A stretch of 64,000 nt of DNA from Mixta theicola (GTDB lineage Bacteria > Pseudomonadota > Gammaproteobacteria > Enterobacterales > Enterobacteriaceae). The position numbers and the translations under genes are program-made. The stretch is taken from contig NZ_NWUO01000010.1 of assembly GCF_002895925.1 (NCBI RefSeq), forward strand, positions 62,001 to 126,000. Reading direction: 5' to 3'. The notes beneath the pieces were generated by a model. It was not told the origin of the DNA. It saw only the letters and a program-made list of their open reading frames with translations, and made no database searches. Below, piece after piece: positions 9,600 through 19,500 of the stretch (position 1 is its first letter; each line of letters begins with the position of its first letter).

Positions 9600-9911
9600 G
9601 GGAATCCGTGGAATGGACAACGTCAGGGAAGGCGTTCAGCAGGATGATCTGCCGCGCAGGGAAATGCGTTAAAGGATAGCTTCAGGATGAAGCCGAATAT
9701 TCCAGGCTGGAATAAAAGGACACCTCCAGGACGGAGAATGAGAGCCAGACAGGATGTCTGGTGGGCCAGGAAAGCCAATGGAGTATCGCCATGAAGGCGG
9801 GTTTGTCAGGATGACAACAGGGAAAAGTTTTCATGGATGAGCAGGGAGCAATAAAGTAGCAGGACGGCTGCAAACGAACCGGGGGCACTGTATTACAGTG
9901 CCCCTTTTTTT
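9600..9911 (+). ncRNA. csrB: CsrB regulatory RNA (CsrA antagonist)
   Basis: CsrB sequesters the mRNA-binding protein CsrA through repeated GGA sites. I count about 20 GGA triplets in 310 nt, many as CAGGA or AGGGA in hairpin loops, including the conserved AGGACACCTCCAGGA and GGATGAGCAGGGAGCAA segments of E. coli CsrB. The RNA ends in the strong terminator GGGGCACTG-TATTA-CAGTGCCCC plus a seven-T run (9882-9911). A TATTAT -10 box at 9588-9593 places the start at about 9600, which is inferred. It lies between syd and yqcC as in E. coli. A short ORF at 9428-9679 is spurious. Confidence 0.93.
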
Positions 9912-9987
9912 ATGCCGCGCGTTTTCCCACCGGCCCACCGATGCTATGCTTGCCGCCCTTAAAATTTCACCCGTTGTGAGGATGCCC

Positions 9988-10317
9988 ATGCACCGTGAAC
10001 ATCAGGTTCGTCAGGGGTTGCTGGCGATCGAAGCATTACTGAAAACGCATGCGCTATGGCAAAACGAAGCGCCTGAGTCGGCAGCGTTCGACAGCACGCA
10101 GCCGTTTTTCCTCGATACCATGCGGCCGCTGCAGTGGTTGCAGTGGGTGCTGATCCCCCGTATGCACGCCCTGCTCGACGCCGGAGCTGCGCTGCCGCAA
10201 AATTTTGCCATCGCGCCCTATTATGAAATGGCGCTGGACGCCGGGACGCCGGGACGGCACGAGCTGCTGGCCCACCTTAGCGCGCTCGATGCGCTGTTTA
10301 CTACCACGGATCGCTGA
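9988..10317 (+). CDS. yqcC: YqcC family protein (DUF446)
   Basis: A 109-aa DUF446 protein, the E. coli length, when started at MHREHQVRQ (ATG 9988, 6 nt after a GAGG ribosome site). Longer in-frame starts would run into the csrB terminator. The core motifs FDSTQPFFLDTM and LQWLQWVLIPRM are family hallmarks, as is APYYEMAL. Its stop overlaps the truC start by one base (TGATG), so the two are translationally coupled. Function is unknown; the tie to truC is conserved. Confidence 0.93.
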   Translation: MHREHQVRQGLLAIEALLKTHALWQNEAPESAAFDSTQPFFLDTMRPLQWLQWVLIPRMHALLDAGAALPQNFAIAPYYEMALDAGTPGRHELLAHLSALDALFTTTDR

Positions 10318-11096
10318 TGCTGGAAATTATCTATCAAGACGAATGGCTGGTAGCGGTAAATAAACCGGCTGGTTGGCTGGTGCATCGCAGCTGGCTGGAT
10401 CGCAAAGAAAAAGTTGTGGTGATGCAGACGGTGCGCGATCAAATTGGCCAGCACGTATTTACCGCGCATCGGCTCGATCGTCCCACTTCTGGCGTGCTGC
10501 TGATGGGGCTTTCCAGTGAAGTCGGCCGTCTGCTGTCGCAGCAGTTTGAGCAGCATCAGATGGTGAAAACCTATCATGCCGTGGCGCGTGGCTGGCTGCA
10601 GGGCGCGGAGCGGCTTGATTATCCGCTGACCGAAGAGCTGGATAAAATAGGCGACAAATATGCCTCGCCGGATAAAGGGCCGCAGCCGGCGGTAACCGAC
10701 TGGCGCGGGCTGGCGATAACTGAACAGCCGGTGGCTATTGGCCGCTATCCCACCTCCCGTTACAGTCTGGTGGAGCTTCAGCCAGCGACGGGCCGCAAAC
10801 ATCAGCTGCGTCGTCACCTTTCTCATTTACGCCATCCGATTATTGGCGATACCACGCACGGCGATTTACGCCAGAACCGCGGCGTGGCGCAGCATTTCGG
10901 CTGCGATCGCTTAATGCTGCACGCCAGCAGCCTGGCGCTGAACCATCCGGTAACCGGCGAGCCGCTTATCCTGCGTGCCGGGCTCGATCATGACTGGCAG
11001 CGCCTGATGCAGCAGTTTGGCTGGCAGCATCATCTCCCTGATATTCCCAGGGTTGAGTTTGAACAATCGCCAGGCCAGGATAGAGAATCACTCTAA
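10317..11096 (+). CDS. truC: tRNA pseudouridine(65) synthase TruC
   Basis: A 259-aa RluA-family pseudouridine synthase that modifies U65 of tRNA. The catalytic aspartate is in [14 protein letters not shown] (D54), followed by the RluA motifs [11 protein letters not shown] and [11 protein letters not shown]. It is in an operon with yqcC upstream (one-base overlap) and yqcA 11 bases downstream, as in E. coli. Confidence 0.96.
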   Translation: MLEIIYQDEWLVAVNKPAGWLVHRSWLDRKEKVVVMQTVRDQIGQHVFTAHRLDRPTSGVLLMGLSSEVGRLLSQQFEQHQMVKTYHAVARGWLQGAERLDYPLTEELDKIGDKYASPDKGPQPAVTDWRGLAITEQPVAIGRYPTSRYSLVELQPATGRKHQLRRHLSHLRHPIIGDTTHGDLRQNRGVAQHFGCDRLMLHASSLALNHPVTGEPLILRAGLDHDWQRLMQQFGWQHHLPDIPRVEFEQSPGQDRESL

Positions 11097-11107
11097 GGGA
11101 GAAGTTT

Positions 11108-11554
11108 ATGGCGCAGATAGGTATTTTCGTCGGAACGGTGTACGGCAACGCGTTGCTGGTCGCGGAAGAGGCCGAACCGATCCTGCAAGAGCAGGGGCAT
11201 CAGGTACAGATTTTTGAAGATCCCGGCTTTAGCGACTGGCAGCAGTACGGCGATAAAGTTGCGCTGATCGTCACGTCGACCACCGGCCAGGGGAATTTCC
11301 CCGACAGCATTGCCGGGCTGTATCACGACGTAAAGGAGAAGCTGGGCCATCAGCCTCAGCTGCGCTATGGCGTTATCGCGCTGGGAGACAGCAGCTACGA
11401 TCATTTCTGCGGCGCGGGCAAAACCTTTGATGCGCAGCTGCAGGAGCAGGGGGCAACGCGCATAGGCGATGTGCTGCTGGTGGATGCGCTGGAATCACCG
11501 GAGCCAGAAAGCGTCACCTCGCCCTGGGTTGAAAGCTGGGGCAAGCTGCTGTAA
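11108..11554 (+). CDS. yqcA: Flavodoxin YqcA (MioC-like)
   Basis: A 148-aa short flavodoxin (E. coli 149 aa). The FMN phosphate loop is at [13 protein letters not shown] (about 9-21), and later FMN-binding loops appear in [12 protein letters not shown] and [15 protein letters not shown]. It is related to MioC and to the FMN domain of CysJ. It is the third gene of yqcC-truC-yqcA and converges on garD. The redox partner is not known from the sequence. Confidence 0.94.
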   Translation: MAQIGIFVGTVYGNALLVAEEAEPILQEQGHQVQIFEDPGFSDWQQYGDKVALIVTSTTGQGNFPDSIAGLYHDVKEKLGHQPQLRYGVIALGDSSYDHFCGAGKTFDAQLQEQGATRIGDVLLVDALESPEPESVTSPWVESWGKLL

Positions 11555-11589
11555 TCCTTCCCGCTCCGGTAGGCGCCAGCCTTCCCCGG

Positions 11590-13152
11590 TCAGGTTACCG
11601 GAGCCGGATTAAACACCGCCAGCGCATTGCGAATGCCAAAGCGATCGGACCAGGTTTGCTGGCGGCCGCTGGCAATATCCAGAATTAACTCGAATAAGCG
11701 CCAGCCCACCTGTTCAATGGACTCTTCCCCGGTCGCAATGGTGCCCGCATTAATATCTATTAAATCGTGCCAGCGGTTTGCTAACGCGGTGCGCGTGGCC
11801 ATTTTGATTACCGGAATAGCAGCCAGACCATACGGCGTGCCGCGCCCGGTGGTGAAAACCTGCAGCGTAATGCCGGAGGCCATCTGCTGCGTGCCGCAGA
11901 CAAAATCGCTGGCGGGCGTGGCGGCATAAATCAATCCGCGTTTGGTCGGGCGCTGTCCGGGCGACAGCACCTCAACGATGGCGCTGCGTCCTGATTTAGC
12001 AATCGAGCCGAGCGCCTTTTCGACCACGTTTGCCAGCCCACCTTTTTTATTGCCCGGCGAGGGGTTGGCGCTACGATCGGTTTGTCCCTGGCGCAGATAG
12101 TCATCATACCAGGCCATCTCTTCCAGCAGACGTTTACCGGTCGCCTTATCCACCACGCGCGGCGTTAACAGATGAATCGCATCGCGAACTTCGGTGACTT
12201 CGGAAAACATCACCGTTGCGCCGCAGCGCACCAGCAGGTCCGAGGCGTAGCCCACCGCTGGATTCGCCGTCACGCCGGAGAAAGCATCGCTGCCGCCGCA
12301 CTGCATACCAACAATCAGCTCGGAAGCGGGACAGGTTTCTCGCTGGCGCTGGTTCAGGCGTTGCAGGTGCCGATCCGCCACGCGCAGGATCTCCTGCACC
12401 ATCGCCTGGAAGCCGACATGGCGTTCATCCTGCAAACGCACAATATCCTCGTCGCCGAGGGCGATCGCCTGCACGTCATCGCCGTTAGCGGCTAACAGCC
12501 GCTCCGGCTGCAGCTTTTCACAGCCGAGGCTCACCACCATCGCTTCACCGCCGAAGTTGGCGTTCAGAGCCAGATTATGAATGGTGCGGATAGGGATAAT
12601 GGCCGCTGGCGCATTGATCGCCACGCCGCAGCCGTAAAGATGATTCAGCGCCACCACGCCGTCAACGTTGGGATAACGCGGCAAAAGCTCGCGCTCAATA
12701 ATAGTGACCACGTAATCCACCACGCCGGCCACGCAGTGCACGCTGGTGGTAATCCCCAGCAGATTGCGCGTGCCGACGCTGCCGTCGGCGTTGCGGTAGC
12801 CTGCAAAGGTATAGCCTTCCAGCGGCGGCAGCGGCTCAGGCACGCGCGTCGCCAGCGGCAGACTTTCCAGCGGCGGCGCTTCGGGCAGCGCCACCAGCGA
12901 TTCTTCAATCCAGCTGCCCTGGGCAATATCACGTAGCGCGTAGCCAATAACTTCACCATAACGACGAATGGTTTCGCCGCGCGCAATCGCGCTGAGCGCC
13001 ACCTTATGCCCCTGAGGAACATGTTCCGTCAGGCGCAGCCCGCATGGAAACAGGGTGCCGGCAGGCAGGCCGTTGTCATTTACCACGATAGCGACATTAT
13101 CGTCTGCGTGTACCCGGATATAGCGCGGCGTCTCTTTATGCACTGTTTTCAT
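11590..13152 (-). CDS. garD: Galactarate dehydratase GarD
   Basis: A 520-aa UxaA-family dehydratase (E. coli GarD 523 aa) that converts galactarate to 5-keto-4-deoxyglucarate. A SAF-like N-terminal domain (about 1-100) is followed by the catalytic part with [19 protein letters not shown] and [13 protein letters not shown], rich in metal-ligand cysteines and histidines. It is divergent from gudP across a 521-bp control region. In E. coli garD lies at a different locus, divergent from garPLRK. Its product feeds GarL, encoded in the divergent operon. Confidence 0.95.
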   Translation of the reverse strand: MKTVHKETPRYIRVHADDNVAIVVNDNGLPAGTLFPCGLRLTEHVPQGHKVALSAIARGETIRRYGEVIGYALRDIAQGSWIEESLVALPEAPPLESLPLATRVPEPLPPLEGYTFAGYRNADGSVGTRNLLGITTSVHCVAGVVDYVVTIIERELLPRYPNVDGVVALNHLYGCGVAINAPAAIIPIRTIHNLALNANFGGEAMVVSLGCEKLQPERLLAANGDDVQAIALGDEDIVRLQDERHVGFQAMVQEILRVADRHLQRLNQRQRETCPASELIVGMQCGGSDAFSGVTANPAVGYASDLLVRCGATVMFSEVTEVRDAIHLLTPRVVDKATGKRLLEEMAWYDDYLRQGQTDRSANPSPGNKKGGLANVVEKALGSIAKSGRSAIVEVLSPGQRPTKRGLIYAATPASDFVCGTQQMASGITLQVFTTGRGTPYGLAAIPVIKMATRTALANRWHDLIDINAGTIATGEESIEQVGWRLFELILDIASGRQQTWSDRFGIRNALAVFNPAPVT

Positions 13153-13673
13153 TGCTTCGGTATCCAGTAAATGGAAAAAGGTTGGAAAGGAAAAGGAAGA
13201 TGGCGCTGGTGAAAACCGCGTCTTAAGTTTTTGCTGTGAAAAGTATATGAAGCGGCAATGCCGCGGGCATTATGCAAATGACCTGGTTTCAATTTTCTGT
13301 TCACTTCATTTTCAGGCTTTAGAACAAATGCAAGTGAAGAGGCTCACAAACCCGACCCGCGCTATCCAGGGCCCGCAGCCGATTGGCCTGAAAACAACGA
13401 TTCCGTGAGCCGTGCCGCAGCGAATTATGCAAACGCCATAAAATAAGCGCTTTTCACCGCCAAATATCAGGCTTTACTCCAGTGAATTGCCCCGTTGCGC
13501 TCCCTATACTTTTTCCCTGGTTTGACAACCGGTGAGACAGCCGCGCTGCGTAATACATGTTTTTGCTAATGGATAACTATCGCATGTTTAACCCAACCTC
13601 ATTCTGATACTCAACGCGATGTGTATGCAGTCAGAGTGGAAAGTAGCGTACCGCTATATTTCAGGAGTGCATC
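13153..13673. promoter_or_regulatory. Divergent garD / gudP control region
   Basis: A 521-bp region between the two divergent units. A GTGA-AGAGGC-TCAC element at 13334-13347 matches the CRP half-sites exactly with the correct 6-bp spacer. A TATACT hexamer (13505-13510) without a good -35 is a candidate activator-dependent -10 for gudP. In E. coli these genes are activated by CdaR with diacid sugars; cdaR is not in this window and I cannot assign its site by eye. No ORF is convincing here. Confidence 0.6.
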
Positions 13674-15020
13674 ATGAATTCATACAGCCAGGCGGAGAGC
13701 GCCGTGGAAAAAAGAACTAACGCACGATACTGGATCGTCGTGATGCTGTTTATCGTCACGTCCTTTAACTATGGCGACCGCGCCACGCTTTCGATTGCCG
13801 GCTCCCAGATGGCGAAAGATATTGGCCTCGATCCGGTCGGTATGGGCTATATCTTCTCGGCATTCTCATGGGCCTACGTGATTGGCCAAATCCCCGGCGG
13901 CTGGCTGCTTGACCGCTTCGGCTCGAAGCGCGTCTATTTCTGGAGCATCTTTATCTGGTCGCTGTTTACGCTGTTACAGGGCTTCGTGGATATTTTTTCC
14001 GGCTTTACCGTTATCGTCGCGCTGTTCATGCTGCGCTTCCTGGTGGGGCTGGCGGAGGCGCCTTCTTTCCCCGGCAACAGTCGGATTGTCGCCGCCTGGT
14101 TTCCGGCGCAGGAGCGCGGGACCGCCGTGGCGATTTTTAACTCAGCGCAATATTTTGCCACCGTTATTTTCGCGCCGATTATGGGCTGGCTGACCGCTCA
14201 GGTTGGCTGGTCGCACGTGTTCTGGTTTATGGGCGGACTGGGCATCATCCTCAGCTTTATCTGGCTGAAAGTGATCCACGATCCTAACGATCATCCGGGC
14301 GTAAACCGGGCCGAGCTGGAGTATATGGAGCAGGGCGGCGCGCTGATCAATATGGACGCGAAAAAGAACCAGCAAAAAGTCAGCGGAGGTGAAAAATGGA
14401 GCCAAATTCGCCAGCTGATTACCTCGCGTATGATGATCGGCATCTATCTCGGCCAGTACTGCATTAACGCGCTGACCTACTTCTTTATTACCTGGTTCCC
14501 GGTTTATCTGGTGCAGGCGCGCGGCATGTCGATTCTGAAAGCGGGGTTTATCGCCTCCATTCCGGCTATTTGCGGTTTCCTTGGCGGCGTGCTCGGCGGC
14601 GTTATCTCCGACTGGCTGATGCGTAAAACCGGTTCGCTGAATATCGCCCGTAAAACGCCGATTGTGCTCGGCATGCTGCTCTCTATTTCGATGGTGACCT
14701 GTAACTACGTCGATACGGAATGGCTCGTGGTGTTCTTTATGGCGACCGCCTTCTTCGGTAAAGGCATCGGGGCGCTCGGCTGGGCGGTCATGGCGGATAC
14801 CGCGCCTAAAGAGATCAGCGGCCTCAGCGGCGGCCTGTTCAATATGTTCGGCAACATTTCCGGCATCATTACGCCAATCGCTATCGGCTACATCATTGCC
14901 GCCACCGGCTCTTATAACGGCGCGCTGATTTACGTGGGCATCCATGCTTTCGTCGCGGTGCTGAGCTATCTGGTGCTGGTGGGCAATATCAAACGTATCG
15001 AATTGAAAAAAATAGCGTAA
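13674..15020 (+). CDS. gudP: D-glucarate/galactarate transporter GudP (MFS)
   Basis: A 448-aa MFS symporter of the anion:cation symporter family with 12 predicted helices. The family signature is the N-terminal FNYGDRATLSIAG and the loop GQIPGGWLLDRFGSKRV; LVGLAEAPSFPGNSRI follows in helix 4. It is first of a six-gene operon (gudP-X-D-garL-R-K) and supplies glucarate and galactarate to the dehydratases. It is equally similar in pattern to GarP, but adjacency to gudXD supports GudP. No second copy is in this window. Confidence 0.93.
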   Translation: MNSYSQAESAVEKRTNARYWIVVMLFIVTSFNYGDRATLSIAGSQMAKDIGLDPVGMGYIFSAFSWAYVIGQIPGGWLLDRFGSKRVYFWSIFIWSLFTLLQGFVDIFSGFTVIVALFMLRFLVGLAEAPSFPGNSRIVAAWFPAQERGTAVAIFNSAQYFATVIFAPIMGWLTAQVGWSHVFWFMGGLGIILSFIWLKVIHDPNDHPGVNRAELEYMEQGGALINMDAKKNQQKVSGGEKWSQIRQLITSRMMIGIYLGQYCINALTYFFITWFPVYLVQARGMSILKAGFIASIPAICGFLGGVLGGVISDWLMRKTGSLNIARKTPIVLGMLLSISMVTCNYVDTEWLVVFFMATAFFGKGIGALGWAVMADTAPKEISGLSGGLFNMFGNISGIITPIAIGYIIAATGSYNGALIYVGIHAFVAVLSYLVLVGNIKRIELKKIA

Positions 15021-15029
15021 GGAGAGGCG

Positions 15030-16376
15030 ATGAATACGCAAAGCACGCCCGTTATTACTGAGATGAAAGTTATTCCGGTCGCCGGTCATGACAGTATGCT
15101 GCTCAATATCGGCGGGGCGCATAGCGCTTACTTTACCCGCAATATCGTGGTGCTGACCGATAGCGCCGGGCATACCGGCCTTGGCGAAGCGCCGGGCGGT
15201 GAAACCATCTGGCAGACGCTGAACGAGGCGATCCCACAGGTGGTGGGCCACGAGGTTGGACGGATGAACCGGCTGGTGCAGCAGGTACATAAAGGTAATC
15301 AGCACGCTGACTTCGATACGTTCGGCAAAGGCGCCTGGACATTTGAACTACGGGTCAATGCGGTGGCCGCGCTGGAGGCCGCCCTGCTGGATCTGCTGGG
15401 CCAGTGCCTGAATGTGCCGGTAGCCGAGCTGCTTGGGCCGGGTAAACAGCGCGATGAAGTTACGGTGCTGGGCTATCTGTTTTATATCGGCGACCGCCAA
15501 AAAACGGATCTGCCTTACCTTAGCGGCGAACAGGCGACGCACGACTGGTATCACCTGCGCCATCAGCAGGCGCTGGACAGTGCGGCGGTGGTACGGCTGG
15601 CGGAAGCCGCGCAGGATCGCTATGGCTTTAAAGACTTCAAGCTAAAAGGCGGCGTGCTGCCGGGCGAAGATGAAATAGAAACCGCACGGGCGTTGAAAAA
15701 ACGCTTCCCGGACGCGCGGATCACCGTTGACCCTAACGGCGCCTGGAGGCTGGATGAGGCGATCGCCCTCTGCAAAGGGCTACAGGATGTTCTCAGCTAT
15801 GCCGAGGATCCCTGCGGTGCCGAACAGGGCTATTCCGGGCGCGAGGTGATGGCGGAGTTTCGCCGCGCCACCGGCCTGCCGGTTGCCACCAATATGATCG
15901 CCACCAACTGGCGTGAAATGCAGCACGCGGTAATGCTGAACGCGGTCGATATTCCTCTGGCCGATCCGCACTTCTGGACCTTAAGCGGCGCGGTGCGCGT
16001 TGCGCAGCTCTGCGACGACTGGGGCCTGACCTGGGGCTGCCATTCCAACAATCATTTCGATATTTCCCTGGCGATGTTTACCCACGTCGGCGCGGCCGCG
16101 CCGGGTAAGCCGACCGCCATTGATACGCACTGGATCTGGCAGGAAGGCGACTGTCGTCTGACCAAAGAGCCTTTGCAGATCCGTCAGGGCAAAATTGCCG
16201 TGCCCGATAAGCCCGGACTGGGTATTGAACTGGACTGGGAACGCCTGCAACAGGCGCACGAACTGTACAAAACGTTGCCGGGCGGCGCGCGTAACGACGC
16301 GACCGCGATGCAGTACCTCATTCCCGGCTGGACATTTGATCGCAAGCGCCCGGCGTTTGGGCGCAGAAAAGCATAA
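15030..16376 (+). CDS. gudX: Glucarate dehydratase-related protein GudX
   Basis: A 448-aa enolase-superfamily protein paralogous to GudD next door, corresponding to E. coli GudX (glucarate dehydratase-related protein). The superfamily acid/base and metal residues are all visible: FKLKGG (K204, K206), DPNG (D234), AEDPCG (E259), N288, D312 and the general-base histidine in CHSNNHFD (H338). E. coli GudX is reported to have only weak dehydratase activity, so the residue set does not prove equal function. It follows gudP by 9 bp. Confidence 0.93.
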   Translation: MNTQSTPVITEMKVIPVAGHDSMLLNIGGAHSAYFTRNIVVLTDSAGHTGLGEAPGGETIWQTLNEAIPQVVGHEVGRMNRLVQQVHKGNQHADFDTFGKGAWTFELRVNAVAALEAALLDLLGQCLNVPVAELLGPGKQRDEVTVLGYLFYIGDRQKTDLPYLSGEQATHDWYHLRHQQALDSAAVVRLAEAAQDRYGFKDFKLKGGVLPGEDEIETARALKKRFPDARITVDPNGAWRLDEAIALCKGLQDVLSYAEDPCGAEQGYSGREVMAEFRRATGLPVATNMIATNWREMQHAVMLNAVDIPLADPHFWTLSGAVRVAQLCDDWGLTWGCHSNNHFDISLAMFTHVGAAAPGKPTAIDTHWIWQEGDCRLTKEPLQIRQGKIAVPDKPGLGIELDWERLQQAHELYKTLPGGARNDATAMQYLIPGWTFDRKRPAFGRRKA

Positions 16377-16386
16377 GGAACCGACC

Positions 16387-17727
16387 ATGAGCCAACAGAA
16401 CGCTACGCCGAAAATTACCGCGATGCAGGTCATCCCGGTTGCCGGTTATGACAGTATGCTGCTCAATTTGAGCGGGGCGCACGCACCTTTTTTTACCCGC
16501 AATATCGTGATTATCAAAGATAACGCGGGCCATACCGGCGTAGGTGAAATTCCCGGCGGCGAAAAGATCCGCCAGACGCTGGAAGAGGCGGCGGCCCTGC
16601 TTGTCGGTCATACGCTGGGCGAATATAAAAACCTGCTCAGCCAGGTGCGTAACACCTTCGCCGATCGCGATGTCAGCGGGCGCGGCACGCAAACTTTCGA
16701 TCTGCGTACCACCATCCACGTGGTTACCGGCATCGAGGCCGCGCTGCTTGACCTGCTGGGGCAGTTTCTTGGCGTTAACGTCGCCAGCCTGTTGGGCGAA
16801 GGCCAGCAGCGCGATCGGGTCGAGATGCTGGGCTATCTGTTCTACGTTGGCGATCGACGTAAAACGTCGCTGTCTTATCAGAGCGAGCCGGATGCCAGCT
16901 GCGACTGGTATCGCCTGCGTCATGAAGAGGCGCTGACGCCACAGGCGGTAGTCAGGCTGGCCGAAGCGGCGTATGAGAAATATGGTTTTAACGATTTCAA
17001 ACTGAAGGGCGGCGTGCTGGCAGGCAGCGAAGAGGCGGAAGCGGTGACCGCGCTGGCGCAGCGTTTCCCGGAAGCGCGCATTACGCTCGATCCCAACGGC
17101 GCCTGGTCGCTGGAAGAGGCGATTAAGCTGGGTAAACAGCTGCGCAACGTGCTGGCCTATGCCGAAGATCCGTGCGGCGCCGAACAGGGTTATTCAGGAC
17201 GCGAGGTGATGGCGGAGTTCCGTCGCGCCACCGGCCTGCCGACCGCCACCAATATGATCGCCACCGACTGGCGTCAGATGGGGCATACCCTGTCGCTGCA
17301 GTCGGTCGATATTCCGCTGGCCGACCCGCATTTCTGGACCATGCAAGGCTCGGTGCGCGTGGCGCAAATGTGCCATGAATTCGGCCTGACCTGGGGCTCC
17401 CATTCCAATAACCATTTTGATATCTCGCTGGCGATGTTTACCCACGTTGCCGCCGCCGCGCCGGGCAAGATTACCGCCATTGATACGCACTGGATCTGGC
17501 AGGAGGGCAACCAGCGCCTGACGAAGCAGCCGCTGGAAATTAAGGGCGGCATGGTGCAGGTGCCGCAGAAGCCGGGCCTGGGCGTCGAGCTGGATATGGA
17601 TCAGGTGATGAAAGCGCACGAGCTTTATCAGCAGCACGGATTAGGGGCGCGCGATGATGCGCAGGCGATGCAGTTCCTGGTGCCGAACTGGAGCTTTAAC
17701 AACAAACGTCCATGCCTGGTGCGCTAA
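16387..17727 (+). CDS. gudD: Glucarate dehydratase GudD
   Basis: A 446-aa enolase-superfamily glucarate dehydratase that makes 5-keto-4-deoxyglucarate from glucarate (and idarate). Start [10 protein letters not shown] at 16387 gives the E. coli length; a much longer frame extends back into gudX and is rejected. Catalytic residues are K205/K207 in FKLKGG, metal ligands D235, E260 and N289, and the base H339 in [14 protein letters not shown] with partner D313. The SD AAGGAA precedes the ATG, 10 bases after gudX. Confidence 0.96.
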   Translation: MSQQNATPKITAMQVIPVAGYDSMLLNLSGAHAPFFTRNIVIIKDNAGHTGVGEIPGGEKIRQTLEEAAALLVGHTLGEYKNLLSQVRNTFADRDVSGRGTQTFDLRTTIHVVTGIEAALLDLLGQFLGVNVASLLGEGQQRDRVEMLGYLFYVGDRRKTSLSYQSEPDASCDWYRLRHEEALTPQAVVRLAEAAYEKYGFNDFKLKGGVLAGSEEAEAVTALAQRFPEARITLDPNGAWSLEEAIKLGKQLRNVLAYAEDPCGAEQGYSGREVMAEFRRATGLPTATNMIATDWRQMGHTLSLQSVDIPLADPHFWTMQGSVRVAQMCHEFGLTWGSHSNNHFDISLAMFTHVAAAAPGKITAIDTHWIWQEGNQRLTKQPLEIKGGMVQVPQKPGLGVELDMDQVMKAHELYQQHGLGARDDAQAMQFLVPNWSFNNKRPCLVR

Positions 17728-17752
17728 GCGCGCCTAACCGAGAGGAAACAGT

Positions 17753-18514
17753 ATGTCTTATCCTAACCGTTTTCGTCAGCGTCTGCTGAGTGGTGAAACG
17801 CTGATCGGCAGCTGGTGTTCGCTGGCGAATCCTATTACCACGGAAGTTCTCGGCCTGGCGGGTTTCGACTGGCTGGTGCTGGACGGCGAACATGCGCCGA
17901 ACGATGTCACCACCTTTGTGCCGCAGCTGATGGCGCTTAAAGGCAGCCCCAGCGCGGCGGTGGTACGTCCGCCCTGCAATGAGCCGGTGATTATCAAACG
18001 CCTGCTGGATATTGGTTTTTATAACTTTTTGATTCCCTTTGTGGAAAGCGAAGAGGAAGCCGTGCTGGCCGTGGCCTCAACGCGCTATCCGCCCGCCGGT
18101 ATTCGCGGCGTCTCGGTTTCGCATCGCAGCAATATGTACGGCACGCTGCCGGACTACAACCTCGACATCAACAGTAACGTCAGCGTGCTGGTGCAAATTG
18201 AAAGCCAGCAGGGCGTGGACAATCTCGACAGCATCGCCAGGGTAGAGGGCGTTGACGGGATTTTTGTCGGTCCGGGCGACCTTTCCGCCGCGCTCGGTTA
18301 TCTGGGGCAGCCCGCCCATCCTGAAGTATTAAAGGTGATTCAGCATATCTTTGCGCGTGCGAAAGCCGCAGGCAAACCGAGCGGCATCCTTGCGCCGGCA
18401 GAGGCTGACGCGCGCCGCTATCTTGAATGGGGAGCAACCTTTGTCGCCGTGGGAAGCGATCTGGGCGTTTTCCGTAATGCAACGCAGGCGCTTTGCGATC
18501 GTTTTAAAAAATAG
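17753..18514 (+). CDS. garL: 5-keto-4-deoxy-D-glucarate aldolase GarL
   Basis: A 253-aa HpcH/HpaI-type class II aldolase that cleaves 5-keto-4-deoxyglucarate to pyruvate and tartronate semialdehyde. Conserved are the N-terminal GSWCSLANP, the loop DGEHAPNDV, the metal-binding glutamate in VQIESQQGV and aspartate in [11 protein letters not shown]. It takes the product shared by GarD and GudD, which explains fusion of gar and gud genes into one unit here; in E. coli garL is in a separate garPLRK operon. Confidence 0.95.
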   Translation: MSYPNRFRQRLLSGETLIGSWCSLANPITTEVLGLAGFDWLVLDGEHAPNDVTTFVPQLMALKGSPSAAVVRPPCNEPVIIKRLLDIGFYNFLIPFVESEEEAVLAVASTRYPPAGIRGVSVSHRSNMYGTLPDYNLDINSNVSVLVQIESQQGVDNLDSIARVEGVDGIFVGPGDLSAALGYLGQPAHPEVLKVIQHIFARAKAAGKPSGILAPAEADARRYLEWGATFVAVGSDLGVFRNATQALCDRFKK

Positions 18515-18533
18515 CTTAACAAGGGGAATGACA

Positions 18534-19418
18534 ATGAAAATTGGATTTATTGGCCTCGGCATCATGGGCAAACCAATGAGCAAAAACCTGGTAAAAGCGG
18601 GTTATACGCTGGTGGTTCGTGATTTCAGTGCGGGAAACGAGGCGGAACTGGTTGAGCTGGGCGCCACCACGGCGAAAACGCCAAAAGAGGTTGCCGGGCA
18701 GTGCGACGTGATCATTACTATGTTGCCGAACTCGCCGCATGTTAAAGAGGTGGCGCTGGGCGAAAACGGCATCATCGAGGGCGCGAAACCCGGCACGGTA
18801 CTGATTGATATGAGCTCCATCGCTCCGCTGGCCAGCCGCGAGATCCATCAGGCGCTATCGGAAAAGGGCATCCACATGCTGGATGCGCCGGTGAGCGGCG
18901 GCGAACCAAAAGCGATCGACGCGACGCTTTCGGTGATGGTGGGCGGCGATAAAGCGGTTTTCGATCGTTATTACGATCTGATGAAAGCGATGGCCGGTTC
19001 GGTGGTGCATACCGGCGATATTGGCGCGGGCAACGTCACCAAGCTGGCGAACCAGGTGATTGTCGCGCTGAATATTGCGGCGATGTCCGAGGCGCTAACC
19101 CTGGCGACGAAAGCGGGCGTCAACCCGGAGCTGGTTTATCAGGCCATCCGTGGCGGACTGGCGGGCAGCACGGTACTGGATGCTAAAGCGCCGATGGTCA
19201 TGGATCGTAACTTTAAGCCGGGTTTCCGTATCGATCTGCATATTAAAGATCTCAGCAATGCGCTGGATACCTCGCACGACATTGGCGCGCAGCTGCCGTT
19301 AACCGCCGCCGTTATGGAAATGATGCAGGCGTTGAAAGCGGATGGCATGGGCACCTCCGACCACAGTGCGCTGGCCTGCTATTATGAAAAGTTAGCGAAG
19401 GTTGAAATTTCACGCTAG
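18534..19418 (+). CDS. garR: 2-hydroxy-3-oxopropionate (tartronate semialdehyde) reductase GarR
   Basis: A 294-aa beta-hydroxyacid dehydrogenase, the E. coli length, that reduces tartronate semialdehyde to D-glycerate with NAD(P)H. ATG 18534 is chosen because AAGGGG lies 7 nt upstream; an ATG two codons earlier is too close. The dinucleotide fold starts [27 protein letters not shown] is the substrate loop, and the catalytic lysine is in GNVTKLANQ (K170). It is followed by garK. Confidence 0.96.
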   Translation: MKIGFIGLGIMGKPMSKNLVKAGYTLVVRDFSAGNEAELVELGATTAKTPKEVAGQCDVIITMLPNSPHVKEVALGENGIIEGAKPGTVLIDMSSIAPLASREIHQALSEKGIHMLDAPVSGGEPKAIDATLSVMVGGDKAVFDRYYDLMKAMAGSVVHTGDIGAGNVTKLANQVIVALNIAAMSEALTLATKAGVNPELVYQAIRGGLAGSTVLDAKAPMVMDRNFKPGFRIDLHIKDLSNALDTSHDIGAQLPLTAAVMEMMQALKADGMGTSDHSALACYYEKLAKVEISR

Positions 19419-19500
19419 CCATCCGCATCGGTTTAAAGCCGGTCAGGTTGACCGGCTTCGTTCTCTGGCTGCGGCCAGCCCAATAGCGTTCGGACTATTT

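Noticed and set aside
9428-9679. 83-aa plus-strand ORF between syd and csrB
   Set aside because: It overlaps the csrB promoter and 5' half, has no ribosome site and no protein similarity I recognise.
14142-15305. 387-aa minus-strand ORF opposite gudP/gudX
   Set aside because: It spans two real genes, with histidine/arginine-rich composition typical of antisense frames.
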